From NCBI RefSeq assembly GCF_016863635.1, contig NZ_BOPG01000024.1, positions 62,001 to 126,000 on the forward strand: DNA of 64,000 bases, read 5' to 3'. This document shows positions 1-8,664 of the stretch, one piece after another. This DNA comes from Virgisporangium aurantiacum (GTDB taxonomy: Bacteria > Actinomycetota > Actinomycetes > Mycobacteriales > Micromonosporaceae). A program made the translations under genes and the position numbers. The notes below the pieces were generated by a model that was given only the letters and a program-made list of their open reading frames with translations, was not told the DNA's origin and did no database searches. Positions within the stretch are counted from its first letter, which is position 1. Each line of letters starts with the position of its first letter.

Positions 1-1
1 G

Positions 2-3000
2 CTACCTGCCCTTCAGCGCGGCGATCTTTCCGGCCATCTCGGCGCGCAGCGTCTCCTCCAGCGCGCGCATCTTCGCCAGCTCGGCGTCGCCGTAGTGGTT
101 GGCGGCCTGGGGCCACTCCGACCACGACCAGTCGCTGCGGGAGCGGTTCGCGGCCGAGTCGATGGCGCGGAGATTGCTGACGTCGTTGACGATCGCCAGC
201 TGCGAGTCGAACGACAGGTCCTTGAAGCCGGGCATGAACACCAGTTCCCGCAACGGGATGATGTGGTCGACGTCCAGGGACGCGGTGCGGGGCGGCAGGC
301 CGGTCGCGAAGTCCAGGCCGCGGGCGCCGCCGAGTACGCTGCGCATCGCCGTGGAGTTCGGTGACGCGGCGCGCATCTTGTCGTAGAGCGGGATCGACTC
401 CTGGCGCAGCTGCTCGACCAGTCGCGCGTCCTGCTCGGCGTTCCGCCGGATCTCGCGACCGAGTTCGGCCACCCCGGCGTCCTTCGCCCTGCGCAGCTGG
501 GCGAGGGTCAGCGTCGACAGGTCGCCGTCGACGTGCTCGTCGAGGAGTTGCCGTTCAGCGTCGGTGAGCAGCGACAGGTCGACCTTGCCGGCGTCGGCCA
601 TGCGTTTGTAGATGCGGGGCAGCATCTCGGCCTCGAGGTAGGCCTGCTTCTGCTTGTCGCGCAGGTTCTCCAGCTGAACCTCGGTCGGCGACTTGGTGTC
701 CTCGGCGGCGACGAAACCGCGGCCCTTCTCGTACGAGTCGACGTTCTCCTCGTGCCGGGCCAGTTGCGCTTCCAGCGCCTCGATCTCCAGGCCGATGGAC
801 TCCGCCTCGCGGGCGACGTCGAGCTGTTCGGCGCCGGTGAGACGGTCGCCGCGCGCGGTCACCGCGGTCTGTTCGGTCTCCAGCTCGGCGATGATCGCCT
901 TCAGCTTGTCGACCTCCAGCCGCGCCTCGTGACCGAGCGTGTCGTAGGCCGGCTTGCCGGAGATGATCTGCTGGATGCGGCTGATGAGCGCCCGGATCCG
1001 TCCGATCGGACCCTCGTACCGGCGCAGCTGCCGCACCACCTCGACGTGCCGGCGGATGTGCTGCGGCTCGACGTCGCGCCCGATCTCCAGCCGCACGCCG
1101 CCCTTGTCGCCGTACCGGACGTGCACGCCGTTGCCCGTCACCGTGTCGCTCTCGACGATCGCGACGTTGCCGGCGAAATCGCCCAGCGCGGCCTGCAGTG
1201 CGGCGCGATCGGCGTCGCTGCGCGCTCTTCGCGTGGCGAAGGGATTGGACGCCGACTGCGCACCCGGCAGCACGGCGTCCGCCGCGTCGGCGGTGTCGGC
1301 TGCCGAGCGTCCCATCAGACTGTCCCGGAATGCCTTGAGACTGGCCAGTTCCGGATCGCCCGGACCTTGCGCCTCCCGGCGGGTGATCTCCGCGTCGAGG
1401 GCGGCGCGGAGCTGCGGGCCGCCGACCGGGTCGTCGGCGAGGGGACGCAGCGCGTCGGCGAGCTCGCGCGGCGACCCGGAACCGGCGCCGTGGGCCAGCA
1501 CCTGCAACCCGTGCGTGACCGGCGAGGTGACCAGGTTCTCGAACAGCTCGCCGGCGTCGGCGGCGATCTTCGGGGTCATGTACCCCCACGCGCGGGCCTT
1601 GTCGAGGGTGTCGGCGCCCGCGGCGTTGCGGCCGAACCCCGCGATCGCGATCAGCGCCGCCACGTCGCTGACGCCCTGCGACGACAGGTACGACTGGTAC
1701 GCGATCGCGGACAGCTGACCCAGCGGACCGAGCATCTGCAGCGCCGTCAGCGCACCGGCGATCTTCGCCGCCTCCAGCATCATGTCGCGGATCGTCTCGG
1801 GCTTGAGCAACGCCTCCAGTTGCGCGCCGACGTTGTGCTCCACGTTGCCGATGTGGAAGATCGCGGCGAGCCGGTACTCCATGCTCTGCCGTTCGGCGAA
1901 GTACCCGTCGAGGTACTTGCGGAGGTCGGCCTGGAGGTTCGCGATGAGCCGGTCCGGTCCGCCCGTGGCCACCGCGTCCCGCGACGCCTCCAGTTCCGAG
2001 CGCAGCGCGACGATCTGGTCGGGGACCTTCGGGTCGCGCTGCCCGCCGGGTCCGTTGGCGGCGGCGGTCGCGGTCGCCTTCTCGATGCCCCCGGCGCGGG
2101 TGTTCGCGCCGCCCAATGCCTTTCCGTCGGCGGTCGGCACGTGCGGCGCGGCGAGCGCCTGCTGTTGCTGCCGCGCGGCGAGCAGGTACTCCGCGACCTC
2201 CGGCGCCACCACCTTGTGCTCGCGGGCGACCAGTTGCGGATCGGCGGGCCCGGCGGAGTAGACGTCGACGAGGTAGCTCCAGCCCTCCTTCGCGGTGACC
2301 GTGTGCACGCCGACGAGCGGCACCGACGCGTCCGGTGCCAGCCCCTTGGCGACGGCCGCCACCGGTTGCGCGACCGGCTTCACGGCGGCGACCTCGCTGA
2401 ACCCGGTCGCCGACCCGTCCCGCTTGCCCTGCTCGAAGCTGCGGCGCCGGGCCGCCTCGTCGGACCCCGCGCCCGGGTACAGCTCACCGGACGAGTAGAC
2501 CGGCCGGTCGGCGTCACCGGTGGTCTCCGCGCTGCGGGTGGGCTTCGCGACCTGCTTGGCGAACTGCGTGCCGCCGCTGGACAGGTGCTCGCTGAGCATG
2601 TCGACGGCGAAGTCCATCAGGTACGCCCGGGCGATGCCGCCCTCGGCGTGCACGGCGGGGTTGCCGTACCCGCGTCCCATCAGCTCGTACGGCTCGCCCA
2701 TCAGGTCCATGATCAGTTTGACCGTAGGGTCCTGCAGCTCCTGCGCCTGGCTCACGAAGCCGAACCAGCGCCGGTGCACCGCCGCGAACTCGTCGATCGT
2801 GTACGCGGGACTCGGCGGCACCACCTGGTCGTGCAGGTTGGCGACGTCGGTGCGCTGATTGCGGAGCTGGCCGGTCAACTGCCCGGCGAACGCCTTCTCG
2901 GCCGTGTCGGTCGTCTCCGGCAACGCCTCCTCGGGGTTGACCACCGTGACGTCGTGCTCGCCGACCGGGAACACCGGCTCGTCGGGCGTCTCTCCACTGT

Positions 3001-4579
3001 GGATCGTCACCTCCCGCTGCCCGAGCAGGTCGAGTCCGCCGCCGAGTTCGGCCTTCGTCGCCGACTCGGTGACCGCGATCTGCCGGATCCGGGCGATGTC
3101 GCCGGCCCGCTGCTCGACGGCGAGGTCCACCGGTGCCGGCCCGCTGCCCGCCGTTCGCGTGGTCGCCTTGCGCAGTTGCTCGTCGAGCAGCAGCGCGCGC
3201 CGGGCCGTCTCGGCGACCTGCGCGCCCGCGGCGGCCCGGGCCGACTCGTCGGCCGCCAACGCGGCCGCCTCCCGGAGCGCGACCAGCTCGCTGATCGTCC
3301 CCTCCAACTCCAACCGCAGCAGCGCGGTCGCGTCACCGGAGGCGGTGGCGGCCTGGTCGAGGGCCTGCCGGACGCCGTTGACGTACAGCTCCGCGAACGA
3401 CGCCCCGCCGGGCATGGCGGCGACCACGGCGTCGGCCGTGCGGGCCGCGATCACCCGGATCACCTCGCGCAGCCCGGCCGAGACCGTGACGCCCGCCTGC
3501 CCGCCGCTGGCCGCCTCGTGCGTGTCCGAGAGCAGGCCGAGAACGTCGGCGATGCCGAGCGTCTGCTCGCCGTCGGGCGGAACGGTGACCGCCTCGGTGA
3601 GCCCGCCGACCGCGGACGCCTGCGCGGCACCCCGCTCGACCTGATCGGGATCTGCCTTGTCCGCGAGCGCGCCCTTGGCGGCGGCGGCGAAGCCGGTGGC
3701 CAGGTCGACGGTGGTGTCCCGGGACGCGCCGGCCAGCACGGCGGCGGTCGCGTCACCGACCGCGCGGGTTCGGGCCCGGTCCGCCTCCGCGAGCGCGGCG
3801 ACGTCGTCGAGCACGGGGTCCCGCTGGATGTGGGGTTCGACCCGCCGGCGTGTGCCGGCCCCGACCGGGCCGGCGTGGAACCGTTCGGCGACCGCGGTGG
3901 CCTCCCGCTCGGCGGGGTCACCCGGATGGCTGAGCCGGCCGGTGTCCCCGGCCGGGGCGGAACCCTGCTGCGTGACGTGGGTCAGTTCGTGGGCGAGCAG
4001 TTGCTGCCCGTCGCGGCTGCCCGGGTCGTACTGTCCGGCGGCAAAGTAGATGTCGGACCCGACGGTGAACGCGTTCGCCGCGACCTGGCCGGCCGCCGCC
4101 GCGGCGGACGAGTCGGTGTGCACCCGGACGTCGCCGAACCCGGCGCCGAGGCGGTTCTCCGCCTGCGCCCGGAAGTCGTCGGGCAACGACGATCCGGAGC
4201 CGCTTCCGGCGAGCGAGGAGGCAAAGCCGTCCGGCACGCCCTCAGCCGTGCCGGCGGCGCTGCGGAGCACCTGCCCTCCGGTCGACCCGGCTGCCGTTCC
4301 GGCGGCGCTGCGGAACACCTGGTCGCCGCCGAGGAGCCGGCCGAGGGCGGCGTTGCCGGCACCGCCGGCCAGTGCCGCACCCGCCGACGCCGCACCCGCG
4401 GTGTCGCCACCGGGGTCGGTCCGGTGGAGGAGCCGGTCCATCGCACGGTTGCCGCCGGCGGCCAGAACGTGGGGCGGGAGCGCCGGTGCCGGGCCGGTCG
4501 GTGTTGGGCCGGCCGGTGCGGCATCGTGGCCGGGCTCGGCCGCCTGTCGACCCTGCGGATTATCGCTGCGGTGAACCAT
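2..4579 (-). CDS. DUF4157 and HNH-nuclease multidomain protein, probable eCIS-type cargo toxin
   Basis: Predicted 1525-residue protein. After a Pro/Ala/Gly-rich N-terminus, residues about 130-205 form a DUF4157 domain containing the zinc-protease-like motif HELTH near residue 196, preceded by the family's DVRVHTD segment. The middle 1200 residues are Ala-rich and largely helical, with coiled-coil-like stretches near the end. The C-terminus (about 1425-1500) has an HNH-type signature (DVDHIIPL followed by downstream Asn residues), suggesting a DNase or RNase tip. No signal peptide is visible. DUF4157 proteins are known companions and cargo of extracellular contractile injection systems, so the inferred role is a delivered nuclease effector. 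The ATG at 4579 is chosen because DUF4157-type sequence starts shortly after it; a GTG lies one codon upstream. The stop is at 2-4, so any immunity gene would lie outside the window. Confidence 0.8.
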   Translation of the reverse strand: MVHRSDNPQGRQAAEPGHDAAPAGPTPTGPAPALPPHVLAAGGNRAMDRLLHRTDPGGDTAGAASAGAALAGGAGNAALGRLLGGDQVFRSAAGTAAGSTGGQVLRSAAGTAEGVPDGFASSLAGSGSGSSLPDDFRAQAENRLGAGFGDVRVHTDSSAAAAAGQVAANAFTVGSDIYFAAGQYDPGSRDGQQLLAHELTHVTQQGSAPAGDTGRLSHPGDPAEREATAVAERFHAGPVGAGTRRRVEPHIQRDPVLDDVAALAEADRARTRAVGDATAAVLAGASRDTTVDLATGFAAAAKGALADKADPDQVERGAAQASAVGGLTEAVTVPPDGEQTLGIADVLGLLSDTHEAASGGQAGVTVSAGLREVIRVIAARTADAVVAAMPGGASFAELYVNGVRQALDQAATASGDATALLRLELEGTISELVALREAAALAADESARAAAGAQVAETARRALLLDEQLRKATTRTAGSGPAPVDLAVEQRAGDIARIRQIAVTESATKAELGGGLDLLGQREVTIHSGETPDEPVFPVGEHDVTVVNPEEALPETTDTAEKAFAGQLTGQLRNQRTDVANLHDQVVPPSPAYTIDEFAAVHRRWFGFVSQAQELQDPTVKLIMDLMGEPYELMGRGYGNPAVHAEGGIARAYLMDFAVDMLSEHLSSGGTQFAKQVAKPTRSAETTGDADRPVYSSGELYPGAGSDEAARRRSFEQGKRDGSATGFSEVAAVKPVAQPVAAVAKGLAPDASVPLVGVHTVTAKEGWSYLVDVYSAGPADPQLVAREHKVVAPEVAEYLLAARQQQQALAAPHVPTADGKALGGANTRAGGIEKATATAAANGPGGQRDPKVPDQIVALRSELEASRDAVATGGPDRLIANLQADLRKYLDGYFAERQSMEYRLAAIFHIGNVEHNVGAQLEALLKPETIRDMMLEAAKIAGALTALQMLGPLGQLSAIAYQSYLSSQGVSDVAALIAIAGFGRNAAGADTLDKARAWGYMTPKIAADAGELFENLVTSPVTHGLQVLAHGAGSGSPRELADALRPLADDPVGGPQLRAALDAEITRREAQGPGDPELASLKAFRDSLMGRSAADTADAADAVLPGAQSASNPFATRRARSDADRAALQAALGDFAGNVAIVESDTVTGNGVHVRYGDKGGVRLEIGRDVEPQHIRRHVEVVRQLRRYEGPIGRIRALISRIQQIISGKPAYDTLGHEARLEVDKLKAIIAELETEQTAVTARGDRLTGAEQLDVAREAESIGLEIEALEAQLARHEENVDSYEKGRGFVAAEDTKSPTEVQLENLRDKQKQAYLEAEMLPRIYKRMADAGKVDLSLLTDAERQLLDEHVDGDLSTLTLAQLRRAKDAGVAELGREIRRNAEQDARLVEQLRQESIPLYDKMRAASPNSTAMRSVLGGARGLDFATGLPPRTASLDVDHIIPLRELVFMPGFKDLSFDSQLAIVNDVSNLRAIDSAANRSRSDWSWSEWPQAANHYGDAELAKMRALEETLRAEMAGKIAALKGR

Positions 4580-4750
4580 CACCGCACAGTGTCGATCCCC
4601 GACGCAAGCACGGCTGTCGTTCTTCGGACTCGCTATCGAGCCGAGGGGAAGATCGACTCGGTGGCCTACGGCCTGACGTGAGGCTGCCCGCCGAACGCAT
4701 CGACGATATGCGCGGTCCGATTCCCCTACGAAGACGATAGGGTCGCGAGC

Positions 4751-5695
4751 GTGGATCTGGACGACATCGCCGCCCGCCTCGGGGTACCCGTCGGAGACGT
4801 CGAACGGCTCGCCGGCGACCGGCCGTCGGCTCCGCTGCCCGCCAAAGCCGACGCGCCCGCGATCCTCGACCGGCTCGCCGTGCGGCCCGACGACGCCGCC
4901 GAGATCATGGCGGGCTGGCCCGATCCCGACTCTCCACTGTGGACGCCCGAGCTTCGCTGGCTGCTCGACCGTTCGATCGCCCTGGTGCGCGCCGACCTCG
5001 GTGGCCGCGACTGGTTGCCGCCCGGCCCGGAGCTCCCGCGCGACCGGGGTCCCGCCTGGCGGCATCTCTACGTGTACGCGTACCTGGCGTTGGTGAACGT
5101 CGTCCTGAATTACCACCGCGACCACGGCGTCGCCGACGCCGTCTCCTGGGCGACCCTCGCCGACCTGGGTCGCAACCTGGCCGTCGACCGGCGGATGAAC
5201 CGCGAGGGCTGGCCGGTCATGCAGGCCTGGCTGTCGCTGCACTGGCGCGGAGCCGTCTACGAACTGGGCCGGCTGCAGCACCACCGCGGCGGCGCCGGCT
5301 CCCGGGTCGTCGACCTGCACATCCCCGAGTCGGGGCCGATGACGCCCGCGGCGGTCGACGCGTCGCTCGACGCGGCCCGCGCGTTCTTCCCCCGCCATTT
5401 TCCCGACGAGCACTACACGCTGTTCGGCTGCGGCTCGTGGCTGCTCGACCCGCAACTGCTGGAGTACCTGCCGGAAGGCTCGAACATCATCCGGTTCCAG
5501 CGCAGGTTCGAGCTGGACCGCTACCAGGAGCCGGAAGGAATGGACGCCGACGTCGAGGTGCTGCGGTTCGTGTTCCGCACCCTCACCACGCCGCTCGACC
5601 AGCTACCGCGGCGCACCGTGCTGGAACGCGCGATCGTCGACCACCTCAAGTCCGGCCGCCACTGGCGCATCCGCCGCGGCCACTTCCCGATGTGA
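4751..5695 (+). CDS. Acyltransferase domain-containing protein (NAT_N / GNAT-like C-terminal type)
   Basis: 314 residues with a GTG start. The sequence resembles the two-domain actinobacterial proteins with an N-acyltransferase N-terminal domain (about 1-130, beginning with a short helical LDDIAARLGVP segment) and a GNAT-like C-terminal domain (about 135-290), which contains a conserved-looking VVDLHIPESGPM stretch and an FFPRHFP segment. Its reaction and substrate are unknown to me. It is cytosolic, with no signal or membrane segment. The stop codon overlaps the next gene's ATG by one base (TGATG), so the two are probably cotranslated. The family assignment comes from memory of the domain pattern and is moderate. 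Confidence 0.6.
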   Translation: MDLDDIAARLGVPVGDVERLAGDRPSAPLPAKADAPAILDRLAVRPDDAAEIMAGWPDPDSPLWTPELRWLLDRSIALVRADLGGRDWLPPGPELPRDRGPAWRHLYVYAYLALVNVVLNYHRDHGVADAVSWATLADLGRNLAVDRRMNREGWPVMQAWLSLHWRGAVYELGRLQHHRGGAGSRVVDLHIPESGPMTPAAVDASLDAARAFFPRHFPDEHYTLFGCGSWLLDPQLLEYLPEGSNIIRFQRRFELDRYQEPEGMDADVEVLRFVFRTLTTPLDQLPRRTVLERAIVDHLKSGRHWRIRRGHFPM

Positions 5696-6579
5696 TGCGC
5701 CTCGTCTCCCTGCTGCCGTCGGCCACCGAGATCGTCTACGCGCTCGGCCTCGGCGACGACCTGGTCGGCGTCACGTTCGAGTGTGACGAGCCGGCCCGTG
5801 CCCGCGTCGACAAGGCGGTGGTCGTGGCCGGCCGCGACACCACCGGCATGACCCCCGCCGAGATCGACGCCTACGTGCGCGACCGGATCGCCGCCGGCGA
5901 GGACCTCTACACGCTGCACGCCCGGGCGCTGGCCGGGCTCGACCCGGACCTGATCCTCACGCAGGACCTGTGCCGGGTCTGCGCGCTGCCGGCCGGTCAC
6001 GTCGACGAGGCGCTCGACCACCTCGGCTGCCGCGCCGACGTCCTGTCGCTCGACCCGCACACGCTCGACGAGGTCCTCGACACCATCGTCGCGGTGGGCG
6101 CGCGGGCGGGCGTTCCGGACCGGGCGGCGCGCCTCGTGGCCGGGCTGCGCGGCCGGCTCGCGGCCATCGCGTCGGCTGTTCGTGGACGCCCGCAGCCGCG
6201 CGTCGCCGTGGTCGAGTGGGTCGATCCGCCGTTCACCGCGGGTCACTGGGTGCCCGACCTGGTCCGGGCCGCCGGTGGTGAACCGGTCGCGGCCCGGCCC
6301 GGTGGCCGCTCCGTGCAGACCACCTGGCCGGAGTTCGTCGACGCCGCACCCGACGTGGTACTCGTCGCCCCGTGCGGCTACGACCTCGACGGCGCCGCGG
6401 CGCAGGCCCGCACGGTCGTCCCGCTGTTCCCGGACGCCGCGGTCTGGGCCATCGACGCCAACGGCCTCGTGGTGCGCCCCGGCCCCCGCCTCGTCGACGG
6501 CGTGGCGGCCATCGCCGCGATCCTCCACCCGGAAGCCGTGCCGCGTCCGGCGGGTCAGATCAGGCCGGTCGGTCCCTGA
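5695..6579 (+). CDS. BtuF-like cobalamin/metal-chelate-binding protein without signal peptide
   Basis: 294 residues. It opens with MRLVSLLPSATEIVYALGLG, the characteristic first strand and helix of periplasmic-binding-protein-2 (BtuF/FhuD) folds. It continues with LDPDLILTQDLCRVCALP and ends with a second lobe ending near PGPRLVDGVAAIAAILHPE. There is no signal peptide or lipobox, unlike a transporter-linked receptor, and no BtuC/BtuD genes are adjacent. A cytosolic corrinoid- or heme-binding role is therefore an inference. The start ATG overlaps the upstream stop by one base. Its 3' end overlaps the convergent GNAT gene by 25 bases. Confidence 0.7.
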   Translation: MRLVSLLPSATEIVYALGLGDDLVGVTFECDEPARARVDKAVVVAGRDTTGMTPAEIDAYVRDRIAAGEDLYTLHARALAGLDPDLILTQDLCRVCALPAGHVDEALDHLGCRADVLSLDPHTLDEVLDTIVAVGARAGVPDRAARLVAGLRGRLAAIASAVRGRPQPRVAVVEWVDPPFTAGHWVPDLVRAAGGEPVAARPGGRSVQTTWPEFVDAAPDVVLVAPCGYDLDGAAAQARTVVPLFPDAAVWAIDANGLVVRPGPRLVDGVAAIAAILHPEAVPRPAGQIRPVGP

Positions 6580-7232
6580 GGGACCCACTCCTGCCACCGG
6601 GCGACCGGGACGAACCCGGCCCGCGTGTACAGCCGTTCCGCCATCGGCGTCGACTGGAGGCTGGCCGTGCGGAAGCCGCGGGCGCGCGCCGCCGCGAGTG
6701 CGTGACGCAGCACCCGGGCCGCCGCCCCGCGCCGCCGGGCCGGTTCGCGGGTCGCGACGAAGCCGACGTTGACGTCGCTGTCCACCGGGATCAGCACGAG
6801 TCCGGACGCCCGGTCGGCGTCGGCGAACGTCCACAGTCCCGGCACGCCGCGCAGCAGGTCGGCGTCGACGCCGGAGATGTCGGCGATCACCTCGGGCGTG
6901 ACGCCGGAGACCACGCCGTCGTCGAGCGGCAGAGGATCCGGCAGCTCGCACACCATCGGCACCGTCGTGGTGTCGCGGACCAGCCCGGCCGCCGCGATCG
7001 CCGCCGCGGTCGCGTCGTCGGCCGACCAGATCGCATAGTGGGAGAGGCCCTCGAAGACAGCCAGCGCCGCCGGCACCGCGTCGGGACGCGGCACCGCGGC
7101 GTTGCAGAGAACCGGCTGACGTTCGCTCCGCAGCGCGACGAAGCCGTCGCCGCGCACCACACGCGCGTCGGGATGCGGGGCGGCGAGCGCCTCCCACGAC
7201 CCGGCGAGCGAGGTGAGGTACCGGTCGAACAC
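6555..7232 (-). CDS. GNAT family N-acetyltransferase
   Basis: 225 residues, GTG start. The C-terminal half (about 115-215) holds the GNAT core: the strand VNVGFVATREPARRRGAAARVLRH supplies the acetyl-CoA-binding R/Q-x-x-G-x-A-like loop (RRRGAA), and LQSTPMAERLYTRAGF is the usual motif-B end. The N-terminal half looks like a second, degenerate GNAT-type lobe. The substrate is unknown. It starts 9 bases after the stop of the oxidoreductase gene on the same strand, so the two form a likely operon. Confidence 0.75.
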   Translation of the reverse strand: MFDRYLTSLAGSWEALAAPHPDARVVRGDGFVALRSERQPVLCNAAVPRPDAVPAALAVFEGLSHYAIWSADDATAAAIAAAGLVRDTTTVPMVCELPDPLPLDDGVVSGVTPEVIADISGVDADLLRGVPGLWTFADADRASGLVLIPVDSDVNVGFVATREPARRRGAAARVLRHALAAARARGFRTASLQSTPMAERLYTRAGFVPVARWQEWVPQGPTGLI

Positions 7233-7241
7233 GACGGCAGC

Positions 7242-8174
7242 CTACGCGGGGACGAGCACGATCCGGCCGCCGGCGCCGCCCTTCTCCAGCAGTTCGTGCG
7301 CCTCGCGGGTCCGCTCGAACGGCAGCACGTGCGCGACGCGCGGTGTGAGGACGCCGTCGTCGACGAGCTCTGCCAGACCGGCCAGGCGCCCGCCGTCCGC
7401 GAAAACCTCCTGGACCACGACGCGGGTCGCGCGGATCGGCGGCGGCGCGAACGGTGCGACCAGCGCGACGAACGTGCCGCCGCCGCGCAGCGCCTGATGC
7501 GCGACGATGCCGAGAACCGCCGCGTCGATCACCGCGTCGACGCCGCCGGGCGCGAGGCCACGCACGGCTGCGGCGAGATCGTCGGTCGCGGTGGTGATCT
7601 GGGACGCACGTGAGCGCAGCCGATCGGCGTCGCGCGGCCGGGCGTGCGCGATCGTGCGCAGTCCCCGGCGCTTCGCGAGGTCGAGCGCGAACCCGCCCAC
7701 GCCGCCGGACGCACCCGTGACGAGCAGCGTCTGCCCCGGTTCGAGGCCGGCGAGGTCGAGGGCGCGGTCGGCGGTCAGCGCGGTGAGCGGCAGGGCGGCC
7801 GCGTCGGTGAGCGGCACCGAGGCCGGCGCGGGCGCCACGGCCGACTCGTCGAGCACCACGTACTCCGCGTGCGCGCCGCCGGCGAAGAGCAGGTCCCGCA
7901 GTCCGATCACCGCGGCGCCGATGGGGAACCGGTCCGCTCCCGGACCGCACGCGTCGATGTGGCCGGCCACGTCCCAGCCGAGGCCGAACGCGTCCATCGG
8001 GGGCATGAGCCCGGCCGCGGTGAGCCGCCCGGCGCGGGCCGACAGGTCGATCGGGTTGAGCGCCGACGCCGCGACCCGGACCCGGACCTGGAGCGGGCCG
8101 GGTTCGGGCAACGGGACGTCGACGAGGTCGAGAACCTCGGGGCCGCCGGCGCGGCGCACGATGATCGCTTTCAC
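7242..8174 (-). CDS. NADP-dependent MDR-type oxidoreductase (quinone reductase-like)
   Basis: 310 residues from the GTG at 8174. This start begins VKAIIVRRAGGPEVL, the usual beginning of zinc-binding-alcohol-dehydrogenase-like quinone reductases; an in-frame GTG at 8192 would add six residues. A GroES-like N-domain (about 1-120) is followed by a Rossmann domain with the cofactor motif TGASGGVGGFALDLAKRRG at about 145-165. The catalytic-zinc Cys and the structural four-Cys cluster are missing, as expected for the zinc-less quinone oxidoreductase branch. It is transcribed divergently from an HxlR regulator. HxlR proteins often sense electrophiles or quinones, so control by that neighbour is likely. 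Confidence 0.8.
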   Translation of the reverse strand: MKAIIVRRAGGPEVLDLVDVPLPEPGPLQVRVRVAASALNPIDLSARAGRLTAAGLMPPMDAFGLGWDVAGHIDACGPGADRFPIGAAVIGLRDLLFAGGAHAEYVVLDESAVAPAPASVPLTDAAALPLTALTADRALDLAGLEPGQTLLVTGASGGVGGFALDLAKRRGLRTIAHARPRDADRLRSRASQITTATDDLAAAVRGLAPGGVDAVIDAAVLGIVAHQALRGGGTFVALVAPFAPPPIRATRVVVQEVFADGGRLAGLAELVDDGVLTPRVAHVLPFERTREAHELLEKGGAGGRIVLVPA

Positions 8175-8185
8175 GGAATGAACGC

Positions 8186-8237
8186 TAGGCACCTACCGTT
8201 GGTCGCGGGAGTAGGCACCTTCGAGTGCCTGAGGCAC
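8186..8237. promoter_or_regulatory. Probable HxlR operator cluster with AGGCAC repeats
   Basis: The 76-base divergent intergenic region holds AGGCAC at 8187-8192, 8213-8218 and 8232-8237, and its complement GTGCCT at 8225-8230. The 8213-8230 pair is a perfect inverted repeat with a 6-base spacer, and TAGGCACCT is repeated exactly at 8186 and 8212. This placement between an HxlR gene and an oxidoreductase suggests an autoregulated operator. The function is inferred. Confidence 0.55.
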
Positions 8238-8250
8238 CCGGAGGAGCCCG

Positions 8251-8664
8251 ATGACGACAGCCGGCGCCGCGCAGCGGCGGGAGACCACGCGGCGGGAGTA
8301 CAACGCGAACCTCGCCGAATGCCCCGGCCACGAGGTGCTCGCGGCGCTGAGCGACAAGTGGGTGACGCTGATCGTCAGCGCCCTGGCCGACGGACCGCTG
8401 CGACACGGCGAACTGGCGCGCACCGTCGCCGGTGCCACGCAGAAGATGCTCACCCAGACGCTGCGCCGGCTCGAACGCGACGGCCTCGTCACCCGCACCG
8501 TGACGGGCACGGTCCCGCCCCGGGTCGACTACGAACTGACCGACCTCGGGCACGACATCCTGCCGCTGCAGCGCGCCATCAAGGCGTGGGCGGAGACGCA
8601 CATCGACCGCGTCCACGCCGCCCGCGAACGGTACGACGGGCGGCATCAGGAGCCGCGGTGCTGA
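8251..8664 (+). CDS. HxlR family winged-helix transcriptional regulator
   Basis: 137 residues. The sequence carries the family pattern: a Cys near the N-terminus (AECPGHEVL), then KWVTLIVSALADGPLRHGEL, then the recognition segment TQKMLTQTLRRLERDGLVTR, and the wing VPPRVDYELTDLG. The single N-terminal Cys is a plausible redox or electrophile sensor, as in other HxlR members. A ribosome-binding sequence (GGAGGAG-like) precedes the ATG. It is divergent from the oxidoreductase at 7242-8174, with AGGCAC repeats between them, and its end overlaps the ABC exporter gene by 7 bases. Confidence 0.9.
   Translation: MTTAGAAQRRETTRREYNANLAECPGHEVLAALSDKWVTLIVSALADGPLRHGELARTVAGATQKMLTQTLRRLERDGLVTRTVTGTVPPRVDYELTDLGHDILPLQRAIKAWAETHIDRVHAARERYDGRHQEPRC

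Noticed and set aside
533..4681. Very long open frame on the plus strand opposite the DUF4157-HNH gene
   Set aside because: Composition is Arg/Val/Gly-rich with no recognisable domain, and it mirrors codon structure of the real gene; typical antisense opening in high-GC DNA.
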